Shown here piece by piece: positions 36,775 through 45,782 of a DNA stretch of 64,000 nucleotides (its first letter is position 1; each line of letters starts with the position of its first letter). Position numbers and translations under genes: made by a program. Source of the DNA: Natrinema ejinorense (GTDB taxonomy: Archaea; Halobacteriota; Halobacteria; Halobacteriales; Natrialbaceae); NCBI RefSeq assembly GCF_002494345.1, contig NZ_NXNI01000001.1:3162001-3226000 (forward strand), read 5' to 3'. A model generated the notes under the pieces. That model made no database searches, had not been told where the DNA came from, and saw nothing but the letters and a program-made list of their open reading frames with translations.

Positions 36775-38328
36775 TCAGATCCGTCGAAGTAGATCGAGGA
36801 TGTCCGAGGAGCCAAAGCGGCCGTTGCCATCGAAGTCGAAGGCGTCGGGGTTGTTCTGAACGCCGTCGGACTCCCGGTGTTCGAAGAGGGTGTTGACGTC
36901 CTCGTGGGTCGTCTTGCCATCCCCGGTGACGTCCTCGTACAGGCCGTCGTCGTCCGCGTCCCGGGCCTCGTACTCGCCGACTGCGATCGTCTCGCCGTTG
37001 CCCTCGCCCGCGGGAATGCCGTCGGCTTTGTGATCGGCGAGGAGGGCTTTGATGTAGTTACCCATCGAATCCTCGTGGGGAACGACCTCCCACTCGCAGG
37101 GCGGATCGGTACACTCGCCGTCGAACGCCGGCCTGACCGAGATCTCGCTCGCCCAGCCGGCGTCGAAGTTCCAGGCCTGCCAGTGGATCGCGTCGCTCGA
37201 TTCCAGCCACTCGGCCATGGGGTCGGCGTACGACGAGATGATGTCGGTGCCGAGATGGCTCGAACTCCAGCCCCACTCGGTGACGAACAGGGGGTACTCC
37301 TCGTAGATCTTCTTCGTGCCGTCGCCGTTCGGCCCGGGCCCGTCCCACGCCTGTTGCTTGCTGGCCTCGTGTTTCGGGTAGATGTGATATGTGTACGCGA
37401 GGTTCTCGCCCTCGAACGGCTCGACGAGCGCCCCTTCGGGGCTCTGGGTCCAGCTCGGCGACCCGATGAGGACCAGATTTCGCGGCGCGTGATCACGGAT
37501 GATGTCGACCCAGGGCTGGGCCATGTCCCTCCACCAGTACCAGGGTTCTGCGGCCCACTCTTCCTCCGTCGGATCACCCCACATGCCGGGTTCGGTCGGC
37601 TCGTTGTACACCTCATAGAGCACGTGGGAGTCCTCGGCGTAGCGGGGTGCAACCGTCTCCCAGAAGAGCCGGACTTCCTCGTCGAGCCCCTGATTCGGAT
37701 CGCCCGTGTCGGGGTCCGCCCACTCGAGTTCGCCGCCGCCCCAATGGCGGTGGAAGTCGACGATACAGTACACGCCGTTCCGGCGACACGATTCGACGAC
37801 GGGATCGAGGTGTGCCGCGAGATACGTCTCGAGTTGATCCCGAGTCATCGTCGGCGGTTCGTAGTAGCCGACACCGTCCTCGCGGTCGACGTACCCGTCG
37901 GGGTTCACGTCGTCGTAGTGATGAGCCGACCACGGGGACGGCAGGCCAGCGATGTCCCACGGCTGGCAGGGGATACGGATGATACGGGAGTACCACCCCT
38001 TATCCTCGTTCGTCAGGTAGTCGACGGCCTGGGCCGCCGACTTGCCGCGGCCGCTGACGTCCTCGTTCATCCGCCGCGGGTCGGCGATGTTGACGCCCCG
38101 GAGGGTGACGGTGTTACCCTGCGGGTCTTTCACGAGGTTGCCGTCCACCTCCAGCCACGGCGTCGGAATGCCCTCGTTGGCTGCCTGTGCGCCGACGGTC
38201 CCGGTGATAGTGCCCGCGCCGAGGGACAGTGCGCCGGTCCCGGCGGCAGCCTTGATGACGGTTCGCCGTGAGAGGGTGTCGATCGTACTCGATTCGTCCG
38301 CGTTGAAAGATTGATCGGGTCCTTGCAT
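36775..38328 (-). CDS. GH5 glycoside hydrolase with C-terminal dockerin-like module
   Basis: A 517-residue Tat-exported enzyme (SRRTVIKAAAGTGALSLGAG). The GH5 barrel spans about 55-430: RGVNIADP, the acid/base Glu in YEVYNEPTEP (about 241) and the nucleophile Glu in FVTEWGWSSS (about 349). Family members are mostly beta-1,4-glucanases or mannanases; substrate is not fixed by these motifs. The last 62 residues are the dockerin-like module with loops EDVTGDGKTTHED and FDFDGNGRFGSSD. The GRFGSSDIL ending is shared only with the next gene at 38450. The start at 38328 is preceded by an AT-rich promoter. Confidence 0.88.
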   Translation of the reverse strand: MQGPDQSFNADESSTIDTLSRRTVIKAAAGTGALSLGAGTITGTVGAQAANEGIPTPWLEVDGNLVKDPQGNTVTLRGVNIADPRRMNEDVSGRGKSAAQAVDYLTNEDKGWYSRIIRIPCQPWDIAGLPSPWSAHHYDDVNPDGYVDREDGVGYYEPPTMTRDQLETYLAAHLDPVVESCRRNGVYCIVDFHRHWGGGELEWADPDTGDPNQGLDEEVRLFWETVAPRYAEDSHVLYEVYNEPTEPGMWGDPTEEEWAAEPWYWWRDMAQPWVDIIRDHAPRNLVLIGSPSWTQSPEGALVEPFEGENLAYTYHIYPKHEASKQQAWDGPGPNGDGTKKIYEEYPLFVTEWGWSSSHLGTDIISSYADPMAEWLESSDAIHWQAWNFDAGWASEISVRPAFDGECTDPPCEWEVVPHEDSMGNYIKALLADHKADGIPAGEGNGETIAVGEYEARDADDDGLYEDVTGDGKTTHEDVNTLFEHRESDGVQNNPDAFDFDGNGRFGSSDILDLLRRI

Positions 38329-38449
38329 TTATTTTCACCTTATTCTATATCTAAATAAATACTACAAATGCTTAAATTTGTCGGGAGTGTCCGAACCGTG
38401 AATCGCCGACGAAACCGAATGCCGGCGAGAAACGGCGACCGCCGTTCAG

Positions 38450-39931
38450 TTAGATCCGCCCGAGCAATTCGAGGATATCCGAGGAGCCAAAGCGGCCGTT
38501 GCCGTCGAAATCGAATTTCTCGGGGTTGTTCTGAACGCCGTCGGACCCGCGATTCTCGAAGAGGGCGGTGACGTCCTCGTGGGTCGTCTCCCCGTCGCCG
38601 GTGACGTCCTCGTACAGGCCGTCGTCGTCCGCGTCCCGGGCCTCGTACTCGCCGACTGCGATCACGTCGGGGTCGGATTCGTCGCCGCTCTTCCCGTCGA
38701 CAACCGCCGCATAGTCCTCGATGAGGTGGCCGGATTCGCTCGCGTAGAGTTGGAAGCCGTCGTGGTCCTCGGTGTCCTCGAGAACGACCTGCCACGGAAG
38801 AACGGCGTTACAGTCGTGCTCGTCGGCGACGTCGTACCACGCCGCGAGCGTCTCGTTTTTCGTCTCGAGGCCGTGCTGGGTGTCGTCGACGTTGAACTCG
38901 CCGAGGTAGGCGGGTTTGCCGATCTCCTCGTGGGCGTCGACGACGCGGTTCCGAATGTAATCCGCCCCTTCCTCGAGCGGGAAGTCCCAGTGGTCGGGAT
39001 ACAGGTGGAACGAACAGGCGTCGATCGTGTCGATCGAGTGGTGTTCGATGTAGTCCTGACCGCCCCAATCGTCGTTCGGGTAGTCGTCCTCCCAAGTCCC
39101 GTAGTAGTGACCCTCCGATCCCGTCGAGACGAGGTGATTCCCGTCGAGTTCTTTGATATATGATGACATGTCTGCGAACCAGTCGCCGAGGATCTCGCGG
39201 TGTTCGGGCGGCTCGAGGCTGTCCATGTCCGCGGGCACGTCGTCCTGCTCGAGACGCGGTTCATTGGCCAGTTCCCACAGCGCGATGGTCGGATCCTCGC
39301 GCCACTCGATCCCGCTGATCGAGTTCTCTCGCGTGAGGATGGTCTCGACGTGGTCGCGGTACATCCCGCGCGTCTCGTCCATCGTGTAGAACTCGTAGCG
39401 GGACTCGGCGCCCGCCCACTCGGCGTACTGGAGCATCCCTCCTTCGTGGTCCCAGTTGTCCACGAGCGTCGCGATGAGCCTGATCCCGCGCTCCCTGGCG
39501 GCCTCGATCAGGTAATCGAGGTTCTCGAGGGCGTCCTCGTTATACGCTCCGGGTTCGGGCTGGAGTGCGAGGGGACCGTCTTTGGCCTCGCCGTGAGCCC
39601 AGAACCGAACGAGGTCGATTCCCAGGTTCTCGTAGAGATCGAAGACGTCGTCGATGCGCTCTTTGGTCCCCTCGTACTCGTGGGTGATCCAGAAGTTGTT
39701 CGCTCCGTTGAAGTAGACCGGGTCGCCGTCGACGACGAACTCGGCACCGTCCGTCTCGACGTATGCGAGGTCGTCGGGGTCGGTCGTCGGTTCCGTCGCG
39801 GCCGCCGCCGTACTGGCGGCGAAAGGGGCGATCACCGCGCCCGCACCGATCGCTTTCACGAAGCGGCGCCGCGTCGGTCCGTTCTGTCGATCGATTCCGT
39901 CCGTGTCCGTCGCACGGTCGTTCGAAGTCAT
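38450..39931 (-). CDS. GH5 beta-mannanase-like enzyme with dockerin-like module
   Basis: A 493-residue Tat substrate (PTRRRFVKAIGAG). The barrel begins FVVDGDPVYFNGANNFWITH and continues VRFWAHGEAKDG, AARERGIRLIATLVDNW, the acid/base WELANEPRL (about residue 223) and nucleophile YLGEFNVDD (about 344). This set resembles GH5_7 endo-beta-1,4-mannanases, unlike the other five GH5 paralogues here. The C-terminal dockerin-like module has EDVTGDGETTHED and FDFDGNGRFGSSD. It would attack mannan or galactomannan outside the cell. Confidence 0.88.
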   Translation of the reverse strand: MTSNDRATDTDGIDRQNGPTRRRFVKAIGAGAVIAPFAASTAAAATEPTTDPDDLAYVETDGAEFVVDGDPVYFNGANNFWITHEYEGTKERIDDVFDLYENLGIDLVRFWAHGEAKDGPLALQPEPGAYNEDALENLDYLIEAARERGIRLIATLVDNWDHEGGMLQYAEWAGAESRYEFYTMDETRGMYRDHVETILTRENSISGIEWREDPTIALWELANEPRLEQDDVPADMDSLEPPEHREILGDWFADMSSYIKELDGNHLVSTGSEGHYYGTWEDDYPNDDWGGQDYIEHHSIDTIDACSFHLYPDHWDFPLEEGADYIRNRVVDAHEEIGKPAYLGEFNVDDTQHGLETKNETLAAWYDVADEHDCNAVLPWQVVLEDTEDHDGFQLYASESGHLIEDYAAVVDGKSGDESDPDVIAVGEYEARDADDDGLYEDVTGDGETTHEDVTALFENRGSDGVQNNPEKFDFDGNGRFGSSDILELLGRI

Positions 39932-40025
39932 GTGTTCAGGTCCTCGTCAGTCGTTCAGTGGTCGTGTGGCTCGCTCACCGGCCGAGTCGTGATCCGAAGA
40001 ATCTTCGAAGTCATCGATGGGCACC

Positions 40026-41522
40026 TCAGGTCCGCCGGAGCAGTTCGAGGACGTCCGAAAACCCGATTCGGCCGTTCCCGTCGAAGTCGAACGCCTCGGG
40101 GTTTTCCTGGACGCCGTCCGACTCGAGGTTCTCGAAGAAGGCGTTGACGTCCTCGTGGGTCGTCGCCCCGTCGCCGTTGACGTCCTCGTAGCGTCCGTCG
40201 TCGTTCGTATCCTGCGCCTCGTAGTCGCCGACCGCGATCGCGTCGCTTCCGTCGACGATCACGTCGTCTTTCGTTTCCTCGAGCCACTCGCGGACGAACC
40301 GGCCCATCTGTTCGGGGTCGTCTTTCAGCTCCCACGGCTGGCCGGCGCCGTCACCGGGCGAGTCGAAGAACGTGGGTGCCCACGTATCGTCGAAACACCA
40401 GGCGATCCAGCCCATGTTATCGTAGGACTCCAGCCACTCGCGGACGGGTTCGCCCCACCCGCTCGTCGTGCCGAACTCGACGTGTTCCCGGAACTCCTCG
40501 TCGGGATCCCAGCCGAATTCGGTGACGATGACCGGAACGTCCTCGGCGGGCGCACCGTACTCGGGATCGAACGGGCCGACCTCGTACGTGTCGCCTTCCT
40601 CTCCCCGCTCGAGCGTGTCATGCGGGAGGCCGTTGTCCGGGTATATGTGGCCGGAATAGATCAGGTTCTCCCCGTCGAAGGGGTACTCGGCGGCGAATTT
40701 GGTTCGGGAGGTCCAGTCGGGCGAGCCGATGACGATCGGCGTCTCGGGTGCCTCGTCCCGGATCGAGTCGACCCACGACTGGGCGGTGTCACGCCAGAGC
40801 ATCCACTCGTCTTCCCTCGTCTGGACCGACGGACCGTGTTCCCCGTAGGTCGACCACGTGACGGGGAGCGTCGGTTCGTTGAACAGTTCGAAGAGGACGT
40901 TCTCATCGTCGGCGAACTCGGGGGCGACCGCGCCCCAGAACTCCGTCAGTAGGTCGTCGGTACCGACATGGGGATCGAAGCCGAGGCCGTCGAGACTGTC
41001 CGACCAACCGTCCTCGACCATTCCTTCCCCGTGACTCAGGGCCTCCACGTACGGCCGAATGATGTGAAAGTCGATCATCGCGTAGACGCCCCGGTCGGCG
41101 AGCAGATCGACGGCCGGACGCAGGAGGTCGTCGACGACGTACTGCATCCCGCGCTCGTGGACCGCGGCTTCTCCAACCGGCAGCCGAACCGTGTTCGGGT
41201 GCCACTGCTCCCCGTCGGTCGCGTGTTCGAGGATCTCGCGCTGGCTTCTGGGGTGTACCGACTCGAGGTAATCCAGCGACGCCGGCGAGACTCCGCGGGG
41301 TTTCACCCGTTGTCCGTCCTCGGTCACGATCCACTTCCCGTCGGTTCCCAGACGCGGCGTCGGCGTATCGACGGCCGCTGCCGAACCCGCCAGCCCGCCG
41401 AGTGCGAGGCCGATCGTCCCGACGCCCGCCGCTTTCACGAACGCCCGTCGCGTCGGTCGGCGTGACCGGCGGTCCGCTCGTTCGGGTAGCCGCTTCTCGC
41501 CCGCGCGATTATCGTAATCCAT
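40026..41522 (-). CDS. GH5 glycoside hydrolase with dockerin-like module
   Basis: A 498-residue protein from the ATG at 41522; the frame extends to 41603 but the extra residues precede a complete Tat leader (RPTRRAFVKAAGVGTIGLAL), so they are unlikely. GH5 acid/base is in FELFNEPTLP (about 212), nucleophile in IVTEFGWDPD (about 336). The dockerin-like C-terminus has EDVNGDGATTHED and FDFDGNGRIGFSD. It diverges more from the paralogues at 36775, 41688, 43600 and 48169 than they do from each other. Substrate is unknown. Confidence 0.86.
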   Translation of the reverse strand: MDYDNRAGEKRLPERADRRSRRPTRRAFVKAAGVGTIGLALGGLAGSAAAVDTPTPRLGTDGKWIVTEDGQRVKPRGVSPASLDYLESVHPRSQREILEHATDGEQWHPNTVRLPVGEAAVHERGMQYVVDDLLRPAVDLLADRGVYAMIDFHIIRPYVEALSHGEGMVEDGWSDSLDGLGFDPHVGTDDLLTEFWGAVAPEFADDENVLFELFNEPTLPVTWSTYGEHGPSVQTREDEWMLWRDTAQSWVDSIRDEAPETPIVIGSPDWTSRTKFAAEYPFDGENLIYSGHIYPDNGLPHDTLERGEEGDTYEVGPFDPEYGAPAEDVPVIVTEFGWDPDEEFREHVEFGTTSGWGEPVREWLESYDNMGWIAWCFDDTWAPTFFDSPGDGAGQPWELKDDPEQMGRFVREWLEETKDDVIVDGSDAIAVGDYEAQDTNDDGRYEDVNGDGATTHEDVNAFFENLESDGVQENPEAFDFDGNGRIGFSDVLELLRRT

Positions 41523-41687
41523 AGTATACCAACAACCACGTCTTATTTTCAAATAAATTTTTCTAAAATAAACTCCCCGGGACGGTCGCTCCGTGGCGAC
41601 CACTGCGCCGAAACGTGTCCTCGACCGCGGCCGGATCGGCGGATTGGGGCGTCGAGTAGCGACCGGTTTCGTTCGGCCCGGCTACCG

Positions 41688-43226
41688 TTATATGCGCCGA
41701 AGCAGTTCGAGGACGTCCCCGAAGCCGACGTCGCCGGTTCCGTCGAAGTCGAACGCCTCGGGGTTTTCCTGGACGCCGTCCGACTCGAGGTTCTCGAAGA
41801 AGGCGGTGACGTCCTCGTGGGTCGTCTCCCCGTCGCCGTCGACGTCCTCGTAGAGCCCGTCTCCGTTCGCGTCCCGGGCCTCGTACTCTCCGACTGTGAT
41901 CGCGTCCGAATCGCCGCTTGCCTCGGGGAGGTCGTCGGTACGTCGATCGGTCAGATACGTTTGCCACCACTCGCCCTGATAGTCCTCCCCGCCGAGGAGC
42001 GTCCACTCCTGTGTGTTGTCGTCGTAGTCGAACATGGTCGGCTCCCAGAACGGATCGAAACACCATATCTGCGGATGGACGGTATCGTACTCGTCGAAGA
42101 ACGCCTCGAACGCCGCGCCGTGTTCGGACGTCGTTCCCGAGAGGGGACTCCCGGCATCAGCCTGATATCCGAACTCCGTGAGGAACACCGGCACCTCCTC
42201 GGACGGGTCGCCGAAATAGTCCCCGAGCGGACGAAGGCCGTCGTGACCGGCGTACACGTGACCAGCGTACGCGAGGTTTTCGCCGTCGAACTCGTGGCGT
42301 GGTGCCCAGTAGGTGTACTGGCTCCACCGTGGCGAGCCGATGATAACGACGTTGCGCTCGGCGTGGTCGCGGATGGTATCGACCCACGGCTGGGCGGTCT
42401 CGCGCCACTGGAGCCAAGCTTGTTCGGCGTCGGAGCCGTGAACGTCGTACTCCTCGCCTGGCTCCTGGCCGGCGTAGGGACCGACCGGCTCGTTGTACAC
42501 CTCGTAGAGAACGTGCGAGTCATCGGCGAACTCGGGAGCGACGGTGTTCCAGAACAGCCGAACCTCCTCGTCGAGGTCGGGATCGGTGTACTCGAGACTC
42601 GTGTCGGCGTGACGGTGGTAGTCGACGATGCAGTAGACGCCGACGTCCCCACAGTAGTCGACGACCGGTCGGAGGTGGTGTTCGATGTACGCCTCGAGTT
42701 GCTCCTGGGTGACCGTCCCCGGATCGACTTCGTTCCGGATCTCACCGCTGACGCTGCCGTCGTCCGGATCGACGGTAACGATATCGCCGGTCTGGACCGG
42801 AATGCGGATGATCCGCGCGTACCAGTTCCTGTCGGGATCGGTCGCGTGGTCGATCGTCTCCGAGAGCGGTCGACGCCACGACCGCGCCGTACGGGCGGGA
42901 TCGATCACGTTGACGCCGCGGAGCACGACCTCGTTCCCGGTCGGGTCGCGGAGTACGTTCCCGTCGCGCTCGAGCCACGGCGTCTCGATCCCGCGGCCGT
43001 CTCCGGCGTTCTCGGCACGGGCGGGATCGGCAAGCGCGCCGGCCGTTATTCCGATCGCACCGAGGGCAGTCGTCGCGAGAAACCCCCGCCGGGAGCGGCG
43101 GGTCAGGCTCGCGTCGTATCCGCCCCGGGCGTCGGCAAAGCTGGCGTTTGGCGGCGATCGATTCCGAGACATCGTCATCCGTTCGTCGGGCCGTTCTCGT
43201 CGCGTGTCGCGTTCGTTCGTAGTCAT
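41688..43226 (-). CDS. GH5 glycoside hydrolase with dockerin-like module
   Basis: A 512-residue Tat-exported enzyme (TRRSRRGFLATTALGAIG). The barrel contains RGVNVIDPART, IVDYHRH, acid/base YEVYNEPVGP (about 243) and nucleophile FLTEFGYQAD (about 350). The closest relative in the window is the gene at 48169: both share the segment GSPRWSQYTYWAP. The dockerin-like module carries EDVDGDGETTHED and FDFDGTGDVGFGD; the second loop has Thr where the others have Asn. It is followed downstream by the GH5 gene at 40026. Confidence 0.87.
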   Translation of the reverse strand: MTTNERDTRRERPDERMTMSRNRSPPNASFADARGGYDASLTRRSRRGFLATTALGAIGITAGALADPARAENAGDGRGIETPWLERDGNVLRDPTGNEVVLRGVNVIDPARTARSWRRPLSETIDHATDPDRNWYARIIRIPVQTGDIVTVDPDDGSVSGEIRNEVDPGTVTQEQLEAYIEHHLRPVVDYCGDVGVYCIVDYHRHADTSLEYTDPDLDEEVRLFWNTVAPEFADDSHVLYEVYNEPVGPYAGQEPGEEYDVHGSDAEQAWLQWRETAQPWVDTIRDHAERNVVIIGSPRWSQYTYWAPRHEFDGENLAYAGHVYAGHDGLRPLGDYFGDPSEEVPVFLTEFGYQADAGSPLSGTTSEHGAAFEAFFDEYDTVHPQIWCFDPFWEPTMFDYDDNTQEWTLLGGEDYQGEWWQTYLTDRRTDDLPEASGDSDAITVGEYEARDANGDGLYEDVDGDGETTHEDVTAFFENLESDGVQENPEAFDFDGTGDVGFGDVLELLRRI

Positions 43227-43319
43227 GGTCGGGTGCTGGCTCGCTGTTCGCTGCTGTGATCGCGGTCCCAGCCGCTGTGGCGACTGGGTCGTTCGTCGCT
43301 GCTCGTTCGACTATAGACG

Positions 43320-43480
43320 ACCGCTAGACGTTCGCGGACATCCCCGAAGCCGATCTCTCCGTTGTCAAAGTCGAAACATCGCCTCGGACGCCGTCTCCCT
43401 CGAGGCGCTCGAAGGAAGCGGTGACGTCCTCGTGGGTCGTTCGACTGTCACCGTTGACATCAGTGTACAGTCCGTTGCCG
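43320..43480 (-). pseudogene. Orphan frameshifted dockerin-module relic
   Basis: Between two intact GH5 genes the minus strand encodes GLYTDVNGDSRTTHEDVTA, then FERLEGDGV, which matches the dockerin-like module, and in a shifted frame FDFDNGEIGFGDVRERL, the second loop. The shift lies near 43380. No enzyme domain is left upstream; the remaining 373-bp gap (43227-43599) has no other coding signal. It looks like the 3' end of a lost dockerin-bearing gene or a stray module from recombination. Confidence 0.75.
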
Positions 43481-43599
43481 GGCCGCATTCCGGGGCTCGT
43501 GGCCGGCGGGCCCGAATCCTCGCGTCTGGATTTATCGGTGGTCCCGCGCCGGTCAGGACGTGCCCCTCGACGATCGTACTCGAGGGACCGACCGCTCGG

Positions 43600-45663
43600 T
43601 CAGATCCTGTTGAGGAGTTCGAGGACATCGGCGAAACCGATCTCGCCGTTCCCGTCGAAGTCGAAGGCGTCGGAGTTTTCCTGGACGCCGTCCGACTCGA
43701 GGTTCTCGAAGAAGGCGTTGACGTCCTCGTGGGTCGTCTCACCGTCGCCGTCGACGTCCTCGTAGAGCCCGTCGTCGTTCGTGTCCCGGGCCTCGTGGTC
43801 TCCAACCGAGATCGTGTCGGAGCCGTCGCCGCCGTCGTTTGCCCCGCCACCGATGGTCCGCGTCTCGAAGGGCACCTGATCGTCTTTGTGTGCCTCGAGT
43901 TGTTCCTTCAGGTACTCGCCGCTGTTTTCGCCGCCGATCAGGTTCCACTCGCAGGGGAGTTCCTCACAGCCGACCGGAATGTCCTCGAAAGACGTGTCGT
44001 AGAAGTTGTCGTTGACGAGGTCGAGTTCGCCCTCTTCCGGTGCGTTCGGATTGTCGAACATCTTCGGCAACCAGCGGACGTCGGCACACCAACCGACCCA
44101 GCTGATCCGGTCGTCTTCCTCGACCTGATTCAGGAAGGGAACGCCGTACTCGGGGAGGGTCCCCTGTCCGGTGGTCGTCCCGCGCAGCCAGTGGGAGACG
44201 TCGGTGTCGTTGATCCAGCCGAACTCGGTGACGGCGATGGGGTGGTGCTCCATCGCGTTCTGGAGACCCGCCGCCTCGTAGGCTTCCCAACCGTAGCAAT
44301 CCTGCAGATTGTCGGGATGGTCGCTCACCGGCAGGTAGGGACTCTCGAGGTCTTCTCCGGTCTCGGCCTCGACCGCCTCGGGACTCTTGTAGTGCGTATC
44401 GTTGAACCAGTTGTTCATCTGGCTGACGTCGTGGCCCGCGTAGTTGTGCCAGGTGACGGCGATGTTGTCGTAGCCCGCGTCGTTGAAGTTCCGCCAGTGG
44501 AGCGCCTGCACCGACTGGCACCAGCCGGGGACGCCGACCAGCAGGACGCGATCGGACTGGTACTCCCTGATCTTCTCGATGATCGGGCCCATGAACTCGT
44601 CGAGGTACGTGTCCCAGAGCGGCTTCTGTTTGTACGCCGAACAGCCCTCGACGGGACCCCAGATCCCCGGTGCAGTCGGCTCGTTGTACGGCTCGAAGAT
44701 CACGTGATCCATCTCGCCGTACCGCTTGGCCACCACGTCCCAGAACATGAGGACCTCCTCGAGCAGTTCCTGGTTGACCGTCCAGTTCTCGTACGCGTAC
44801 GGCGTCCCGGGGAGGTCGCTCTCGCTGTGGATATCTCGAACGTAACCGTCTCCGGGCGTTTCCTTGATGTACTTCTGGTCGACGTACCCCCACGAGCCCG
44901 GCGCGTCCTTGCCGAACATCTCGTGGCTGTTGTACGCCCAATAGTTCGTGTACTCGCTGTTATAGGGCAGGTGGTTCTCGGCGTAGGAGGGTTGCTCGAT
45001 GCCCGGCGGCTGTTCGTGCCAGTGTCGGTGATAGTCGACGATGCAGTAGACCCCACGCTCCTTGCAGCGCTCGACGATCGGGTCGTAGTAGTTCTCGAGG
45101 TAGTCCTCAAGTTCCGCCCGAGTGAACGCCGCCGGCTGGGCCGGCCGCTGTTTCCGCCGGTCGTCGTCGACCGCCTGCGGTGACTCGAGTTCGCCGTACT
45201 CGTACTCGGGCCCGGTGTGCCCCATCGGATGCTCGCCGATGTCCTGTGGCTGTGCGGGCACGCGAATCACCCGCGGATGCCAGCCGGCCTCGTTGTTCGT
45301 GACCATATCGAGGAGCTGTTCGGGCGTCTTTCCGCGGAGGTGTCGCGTCCGGTGGAGCCGCTTCGGGTCGGGGATGCTGAGGCCCCGCATCTTGAACGTC
45401 TCGCCGTCCTCGTTGACGATCCGGTTGTCGTCGCTGACCGTCAGGTTCTGGAACTCGGCGATCCCGCCGGCCGCCGCACTGCCGGCGAAGCCAGCACCGA
45501 GTCCGAGGGCAGCGACGCCGGTCCCCGCAGTCGCTCGCATCATGTTTCGCCGAGTGAGGGAGATCGGCGACGTCGCGTCGTTCGCGTTCAACACGCTCTG
45601 TCGCGTGTTCTCGTTCGTCGCGGTCGATTCGTCCGTTCGCTGTGTGTTGTCGTTGGGTTGCAT
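43600..45663 (-). CDS. Long GH5 glycoside hydrolase with dockerin-like module
   Basis: The preferred ATG at 45663 (MQPNDNTQRTDES) gives 687 residues; another in-frame ATG is at 45708. The Tat leader is SLTRRNMMRATAGTG. The GH5 barrel is longer than its paralogues, with an insertion (about 170-280) rich in Tyr/Asn/Pro between the VDYHRHWHEQPPG strand and the acid/base FEPYNEPTAPG (about 328); the nucleophile is in AVTEFGWIND (about 481). The module at the end has EDVDGDGETTHED and FDFDGNGEIGFAD. The insert could shape a substrate cleft or hold calcium; substrate is unknown. Confidence 0.86.
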   Translation of the reverse strand: MQPNDNTQRTDESTATNENTRQSVLNANDATSPISLTRRNMMRATAGTGVAALGLGAGFAGSAAAGGIAEFQNLTVSDDNRIVNEDGETFKMRGLSIPDPKRLHRTRHLRGKTPEQLLDMVTNNEAGWHPRVIRVPAQPQDIGEHPMGHTGPEYEYGELESPQAVDDDRRKQRPAQPAAFTRAELEDYLENYYDPIVERCKERGVYCIVDYHRHWHEQPPGIEQPSYAENHLPYNSEYTNYWAYNSHEMFGKDAPGSWGYVDQKYIKETPGDGYVRDIHSESDLPGTPYAYENWTVNQELLEEVLMFWDVVAKRYGEMDHVIFEPYNEPTAPGIWGPVEGCSAYKQKPLWDTYLDEFMGPIIEKIREYQSDRVLLVGVPGWCQSVQALHWRNFNDAGYDNIAVTWHNYAGHDVSQMNNWFNDTHYKSPEAVEAETGEDLESPYLPVSDHPDNLQDCYGWEAYEAAGLQNAMEHHPIAVTEFGWINDTDVSHWLRGTTTGQGTLPEYGVPFLNQVEEDDRISWVGWCADVRWLPKMFDNPNAPEEGELDLVNDNFYDTSFEDIPVGCEELPCEWNLIGGENSGEYLKEQLEAHKDDQVPFETRTIGGGANDGGDGSDTISVGDHEARDTNDDGLYEDVDGDGETTHEDVNAFFENLESDGVQENSDAFDFDGNGEIGFADVLELLNRI

Positions 45664-45782
45664 TGGTCTCTCGTCGGGAATCGTGACTGCTGATCGGGAA
45701 TCGGTCACGGAGGGTCGTGGGCTCGAAGGGAGCCGTCAATGGAAACGGAACGGGGGACAGTCTGCCAGGGGATCGGCGGTGG

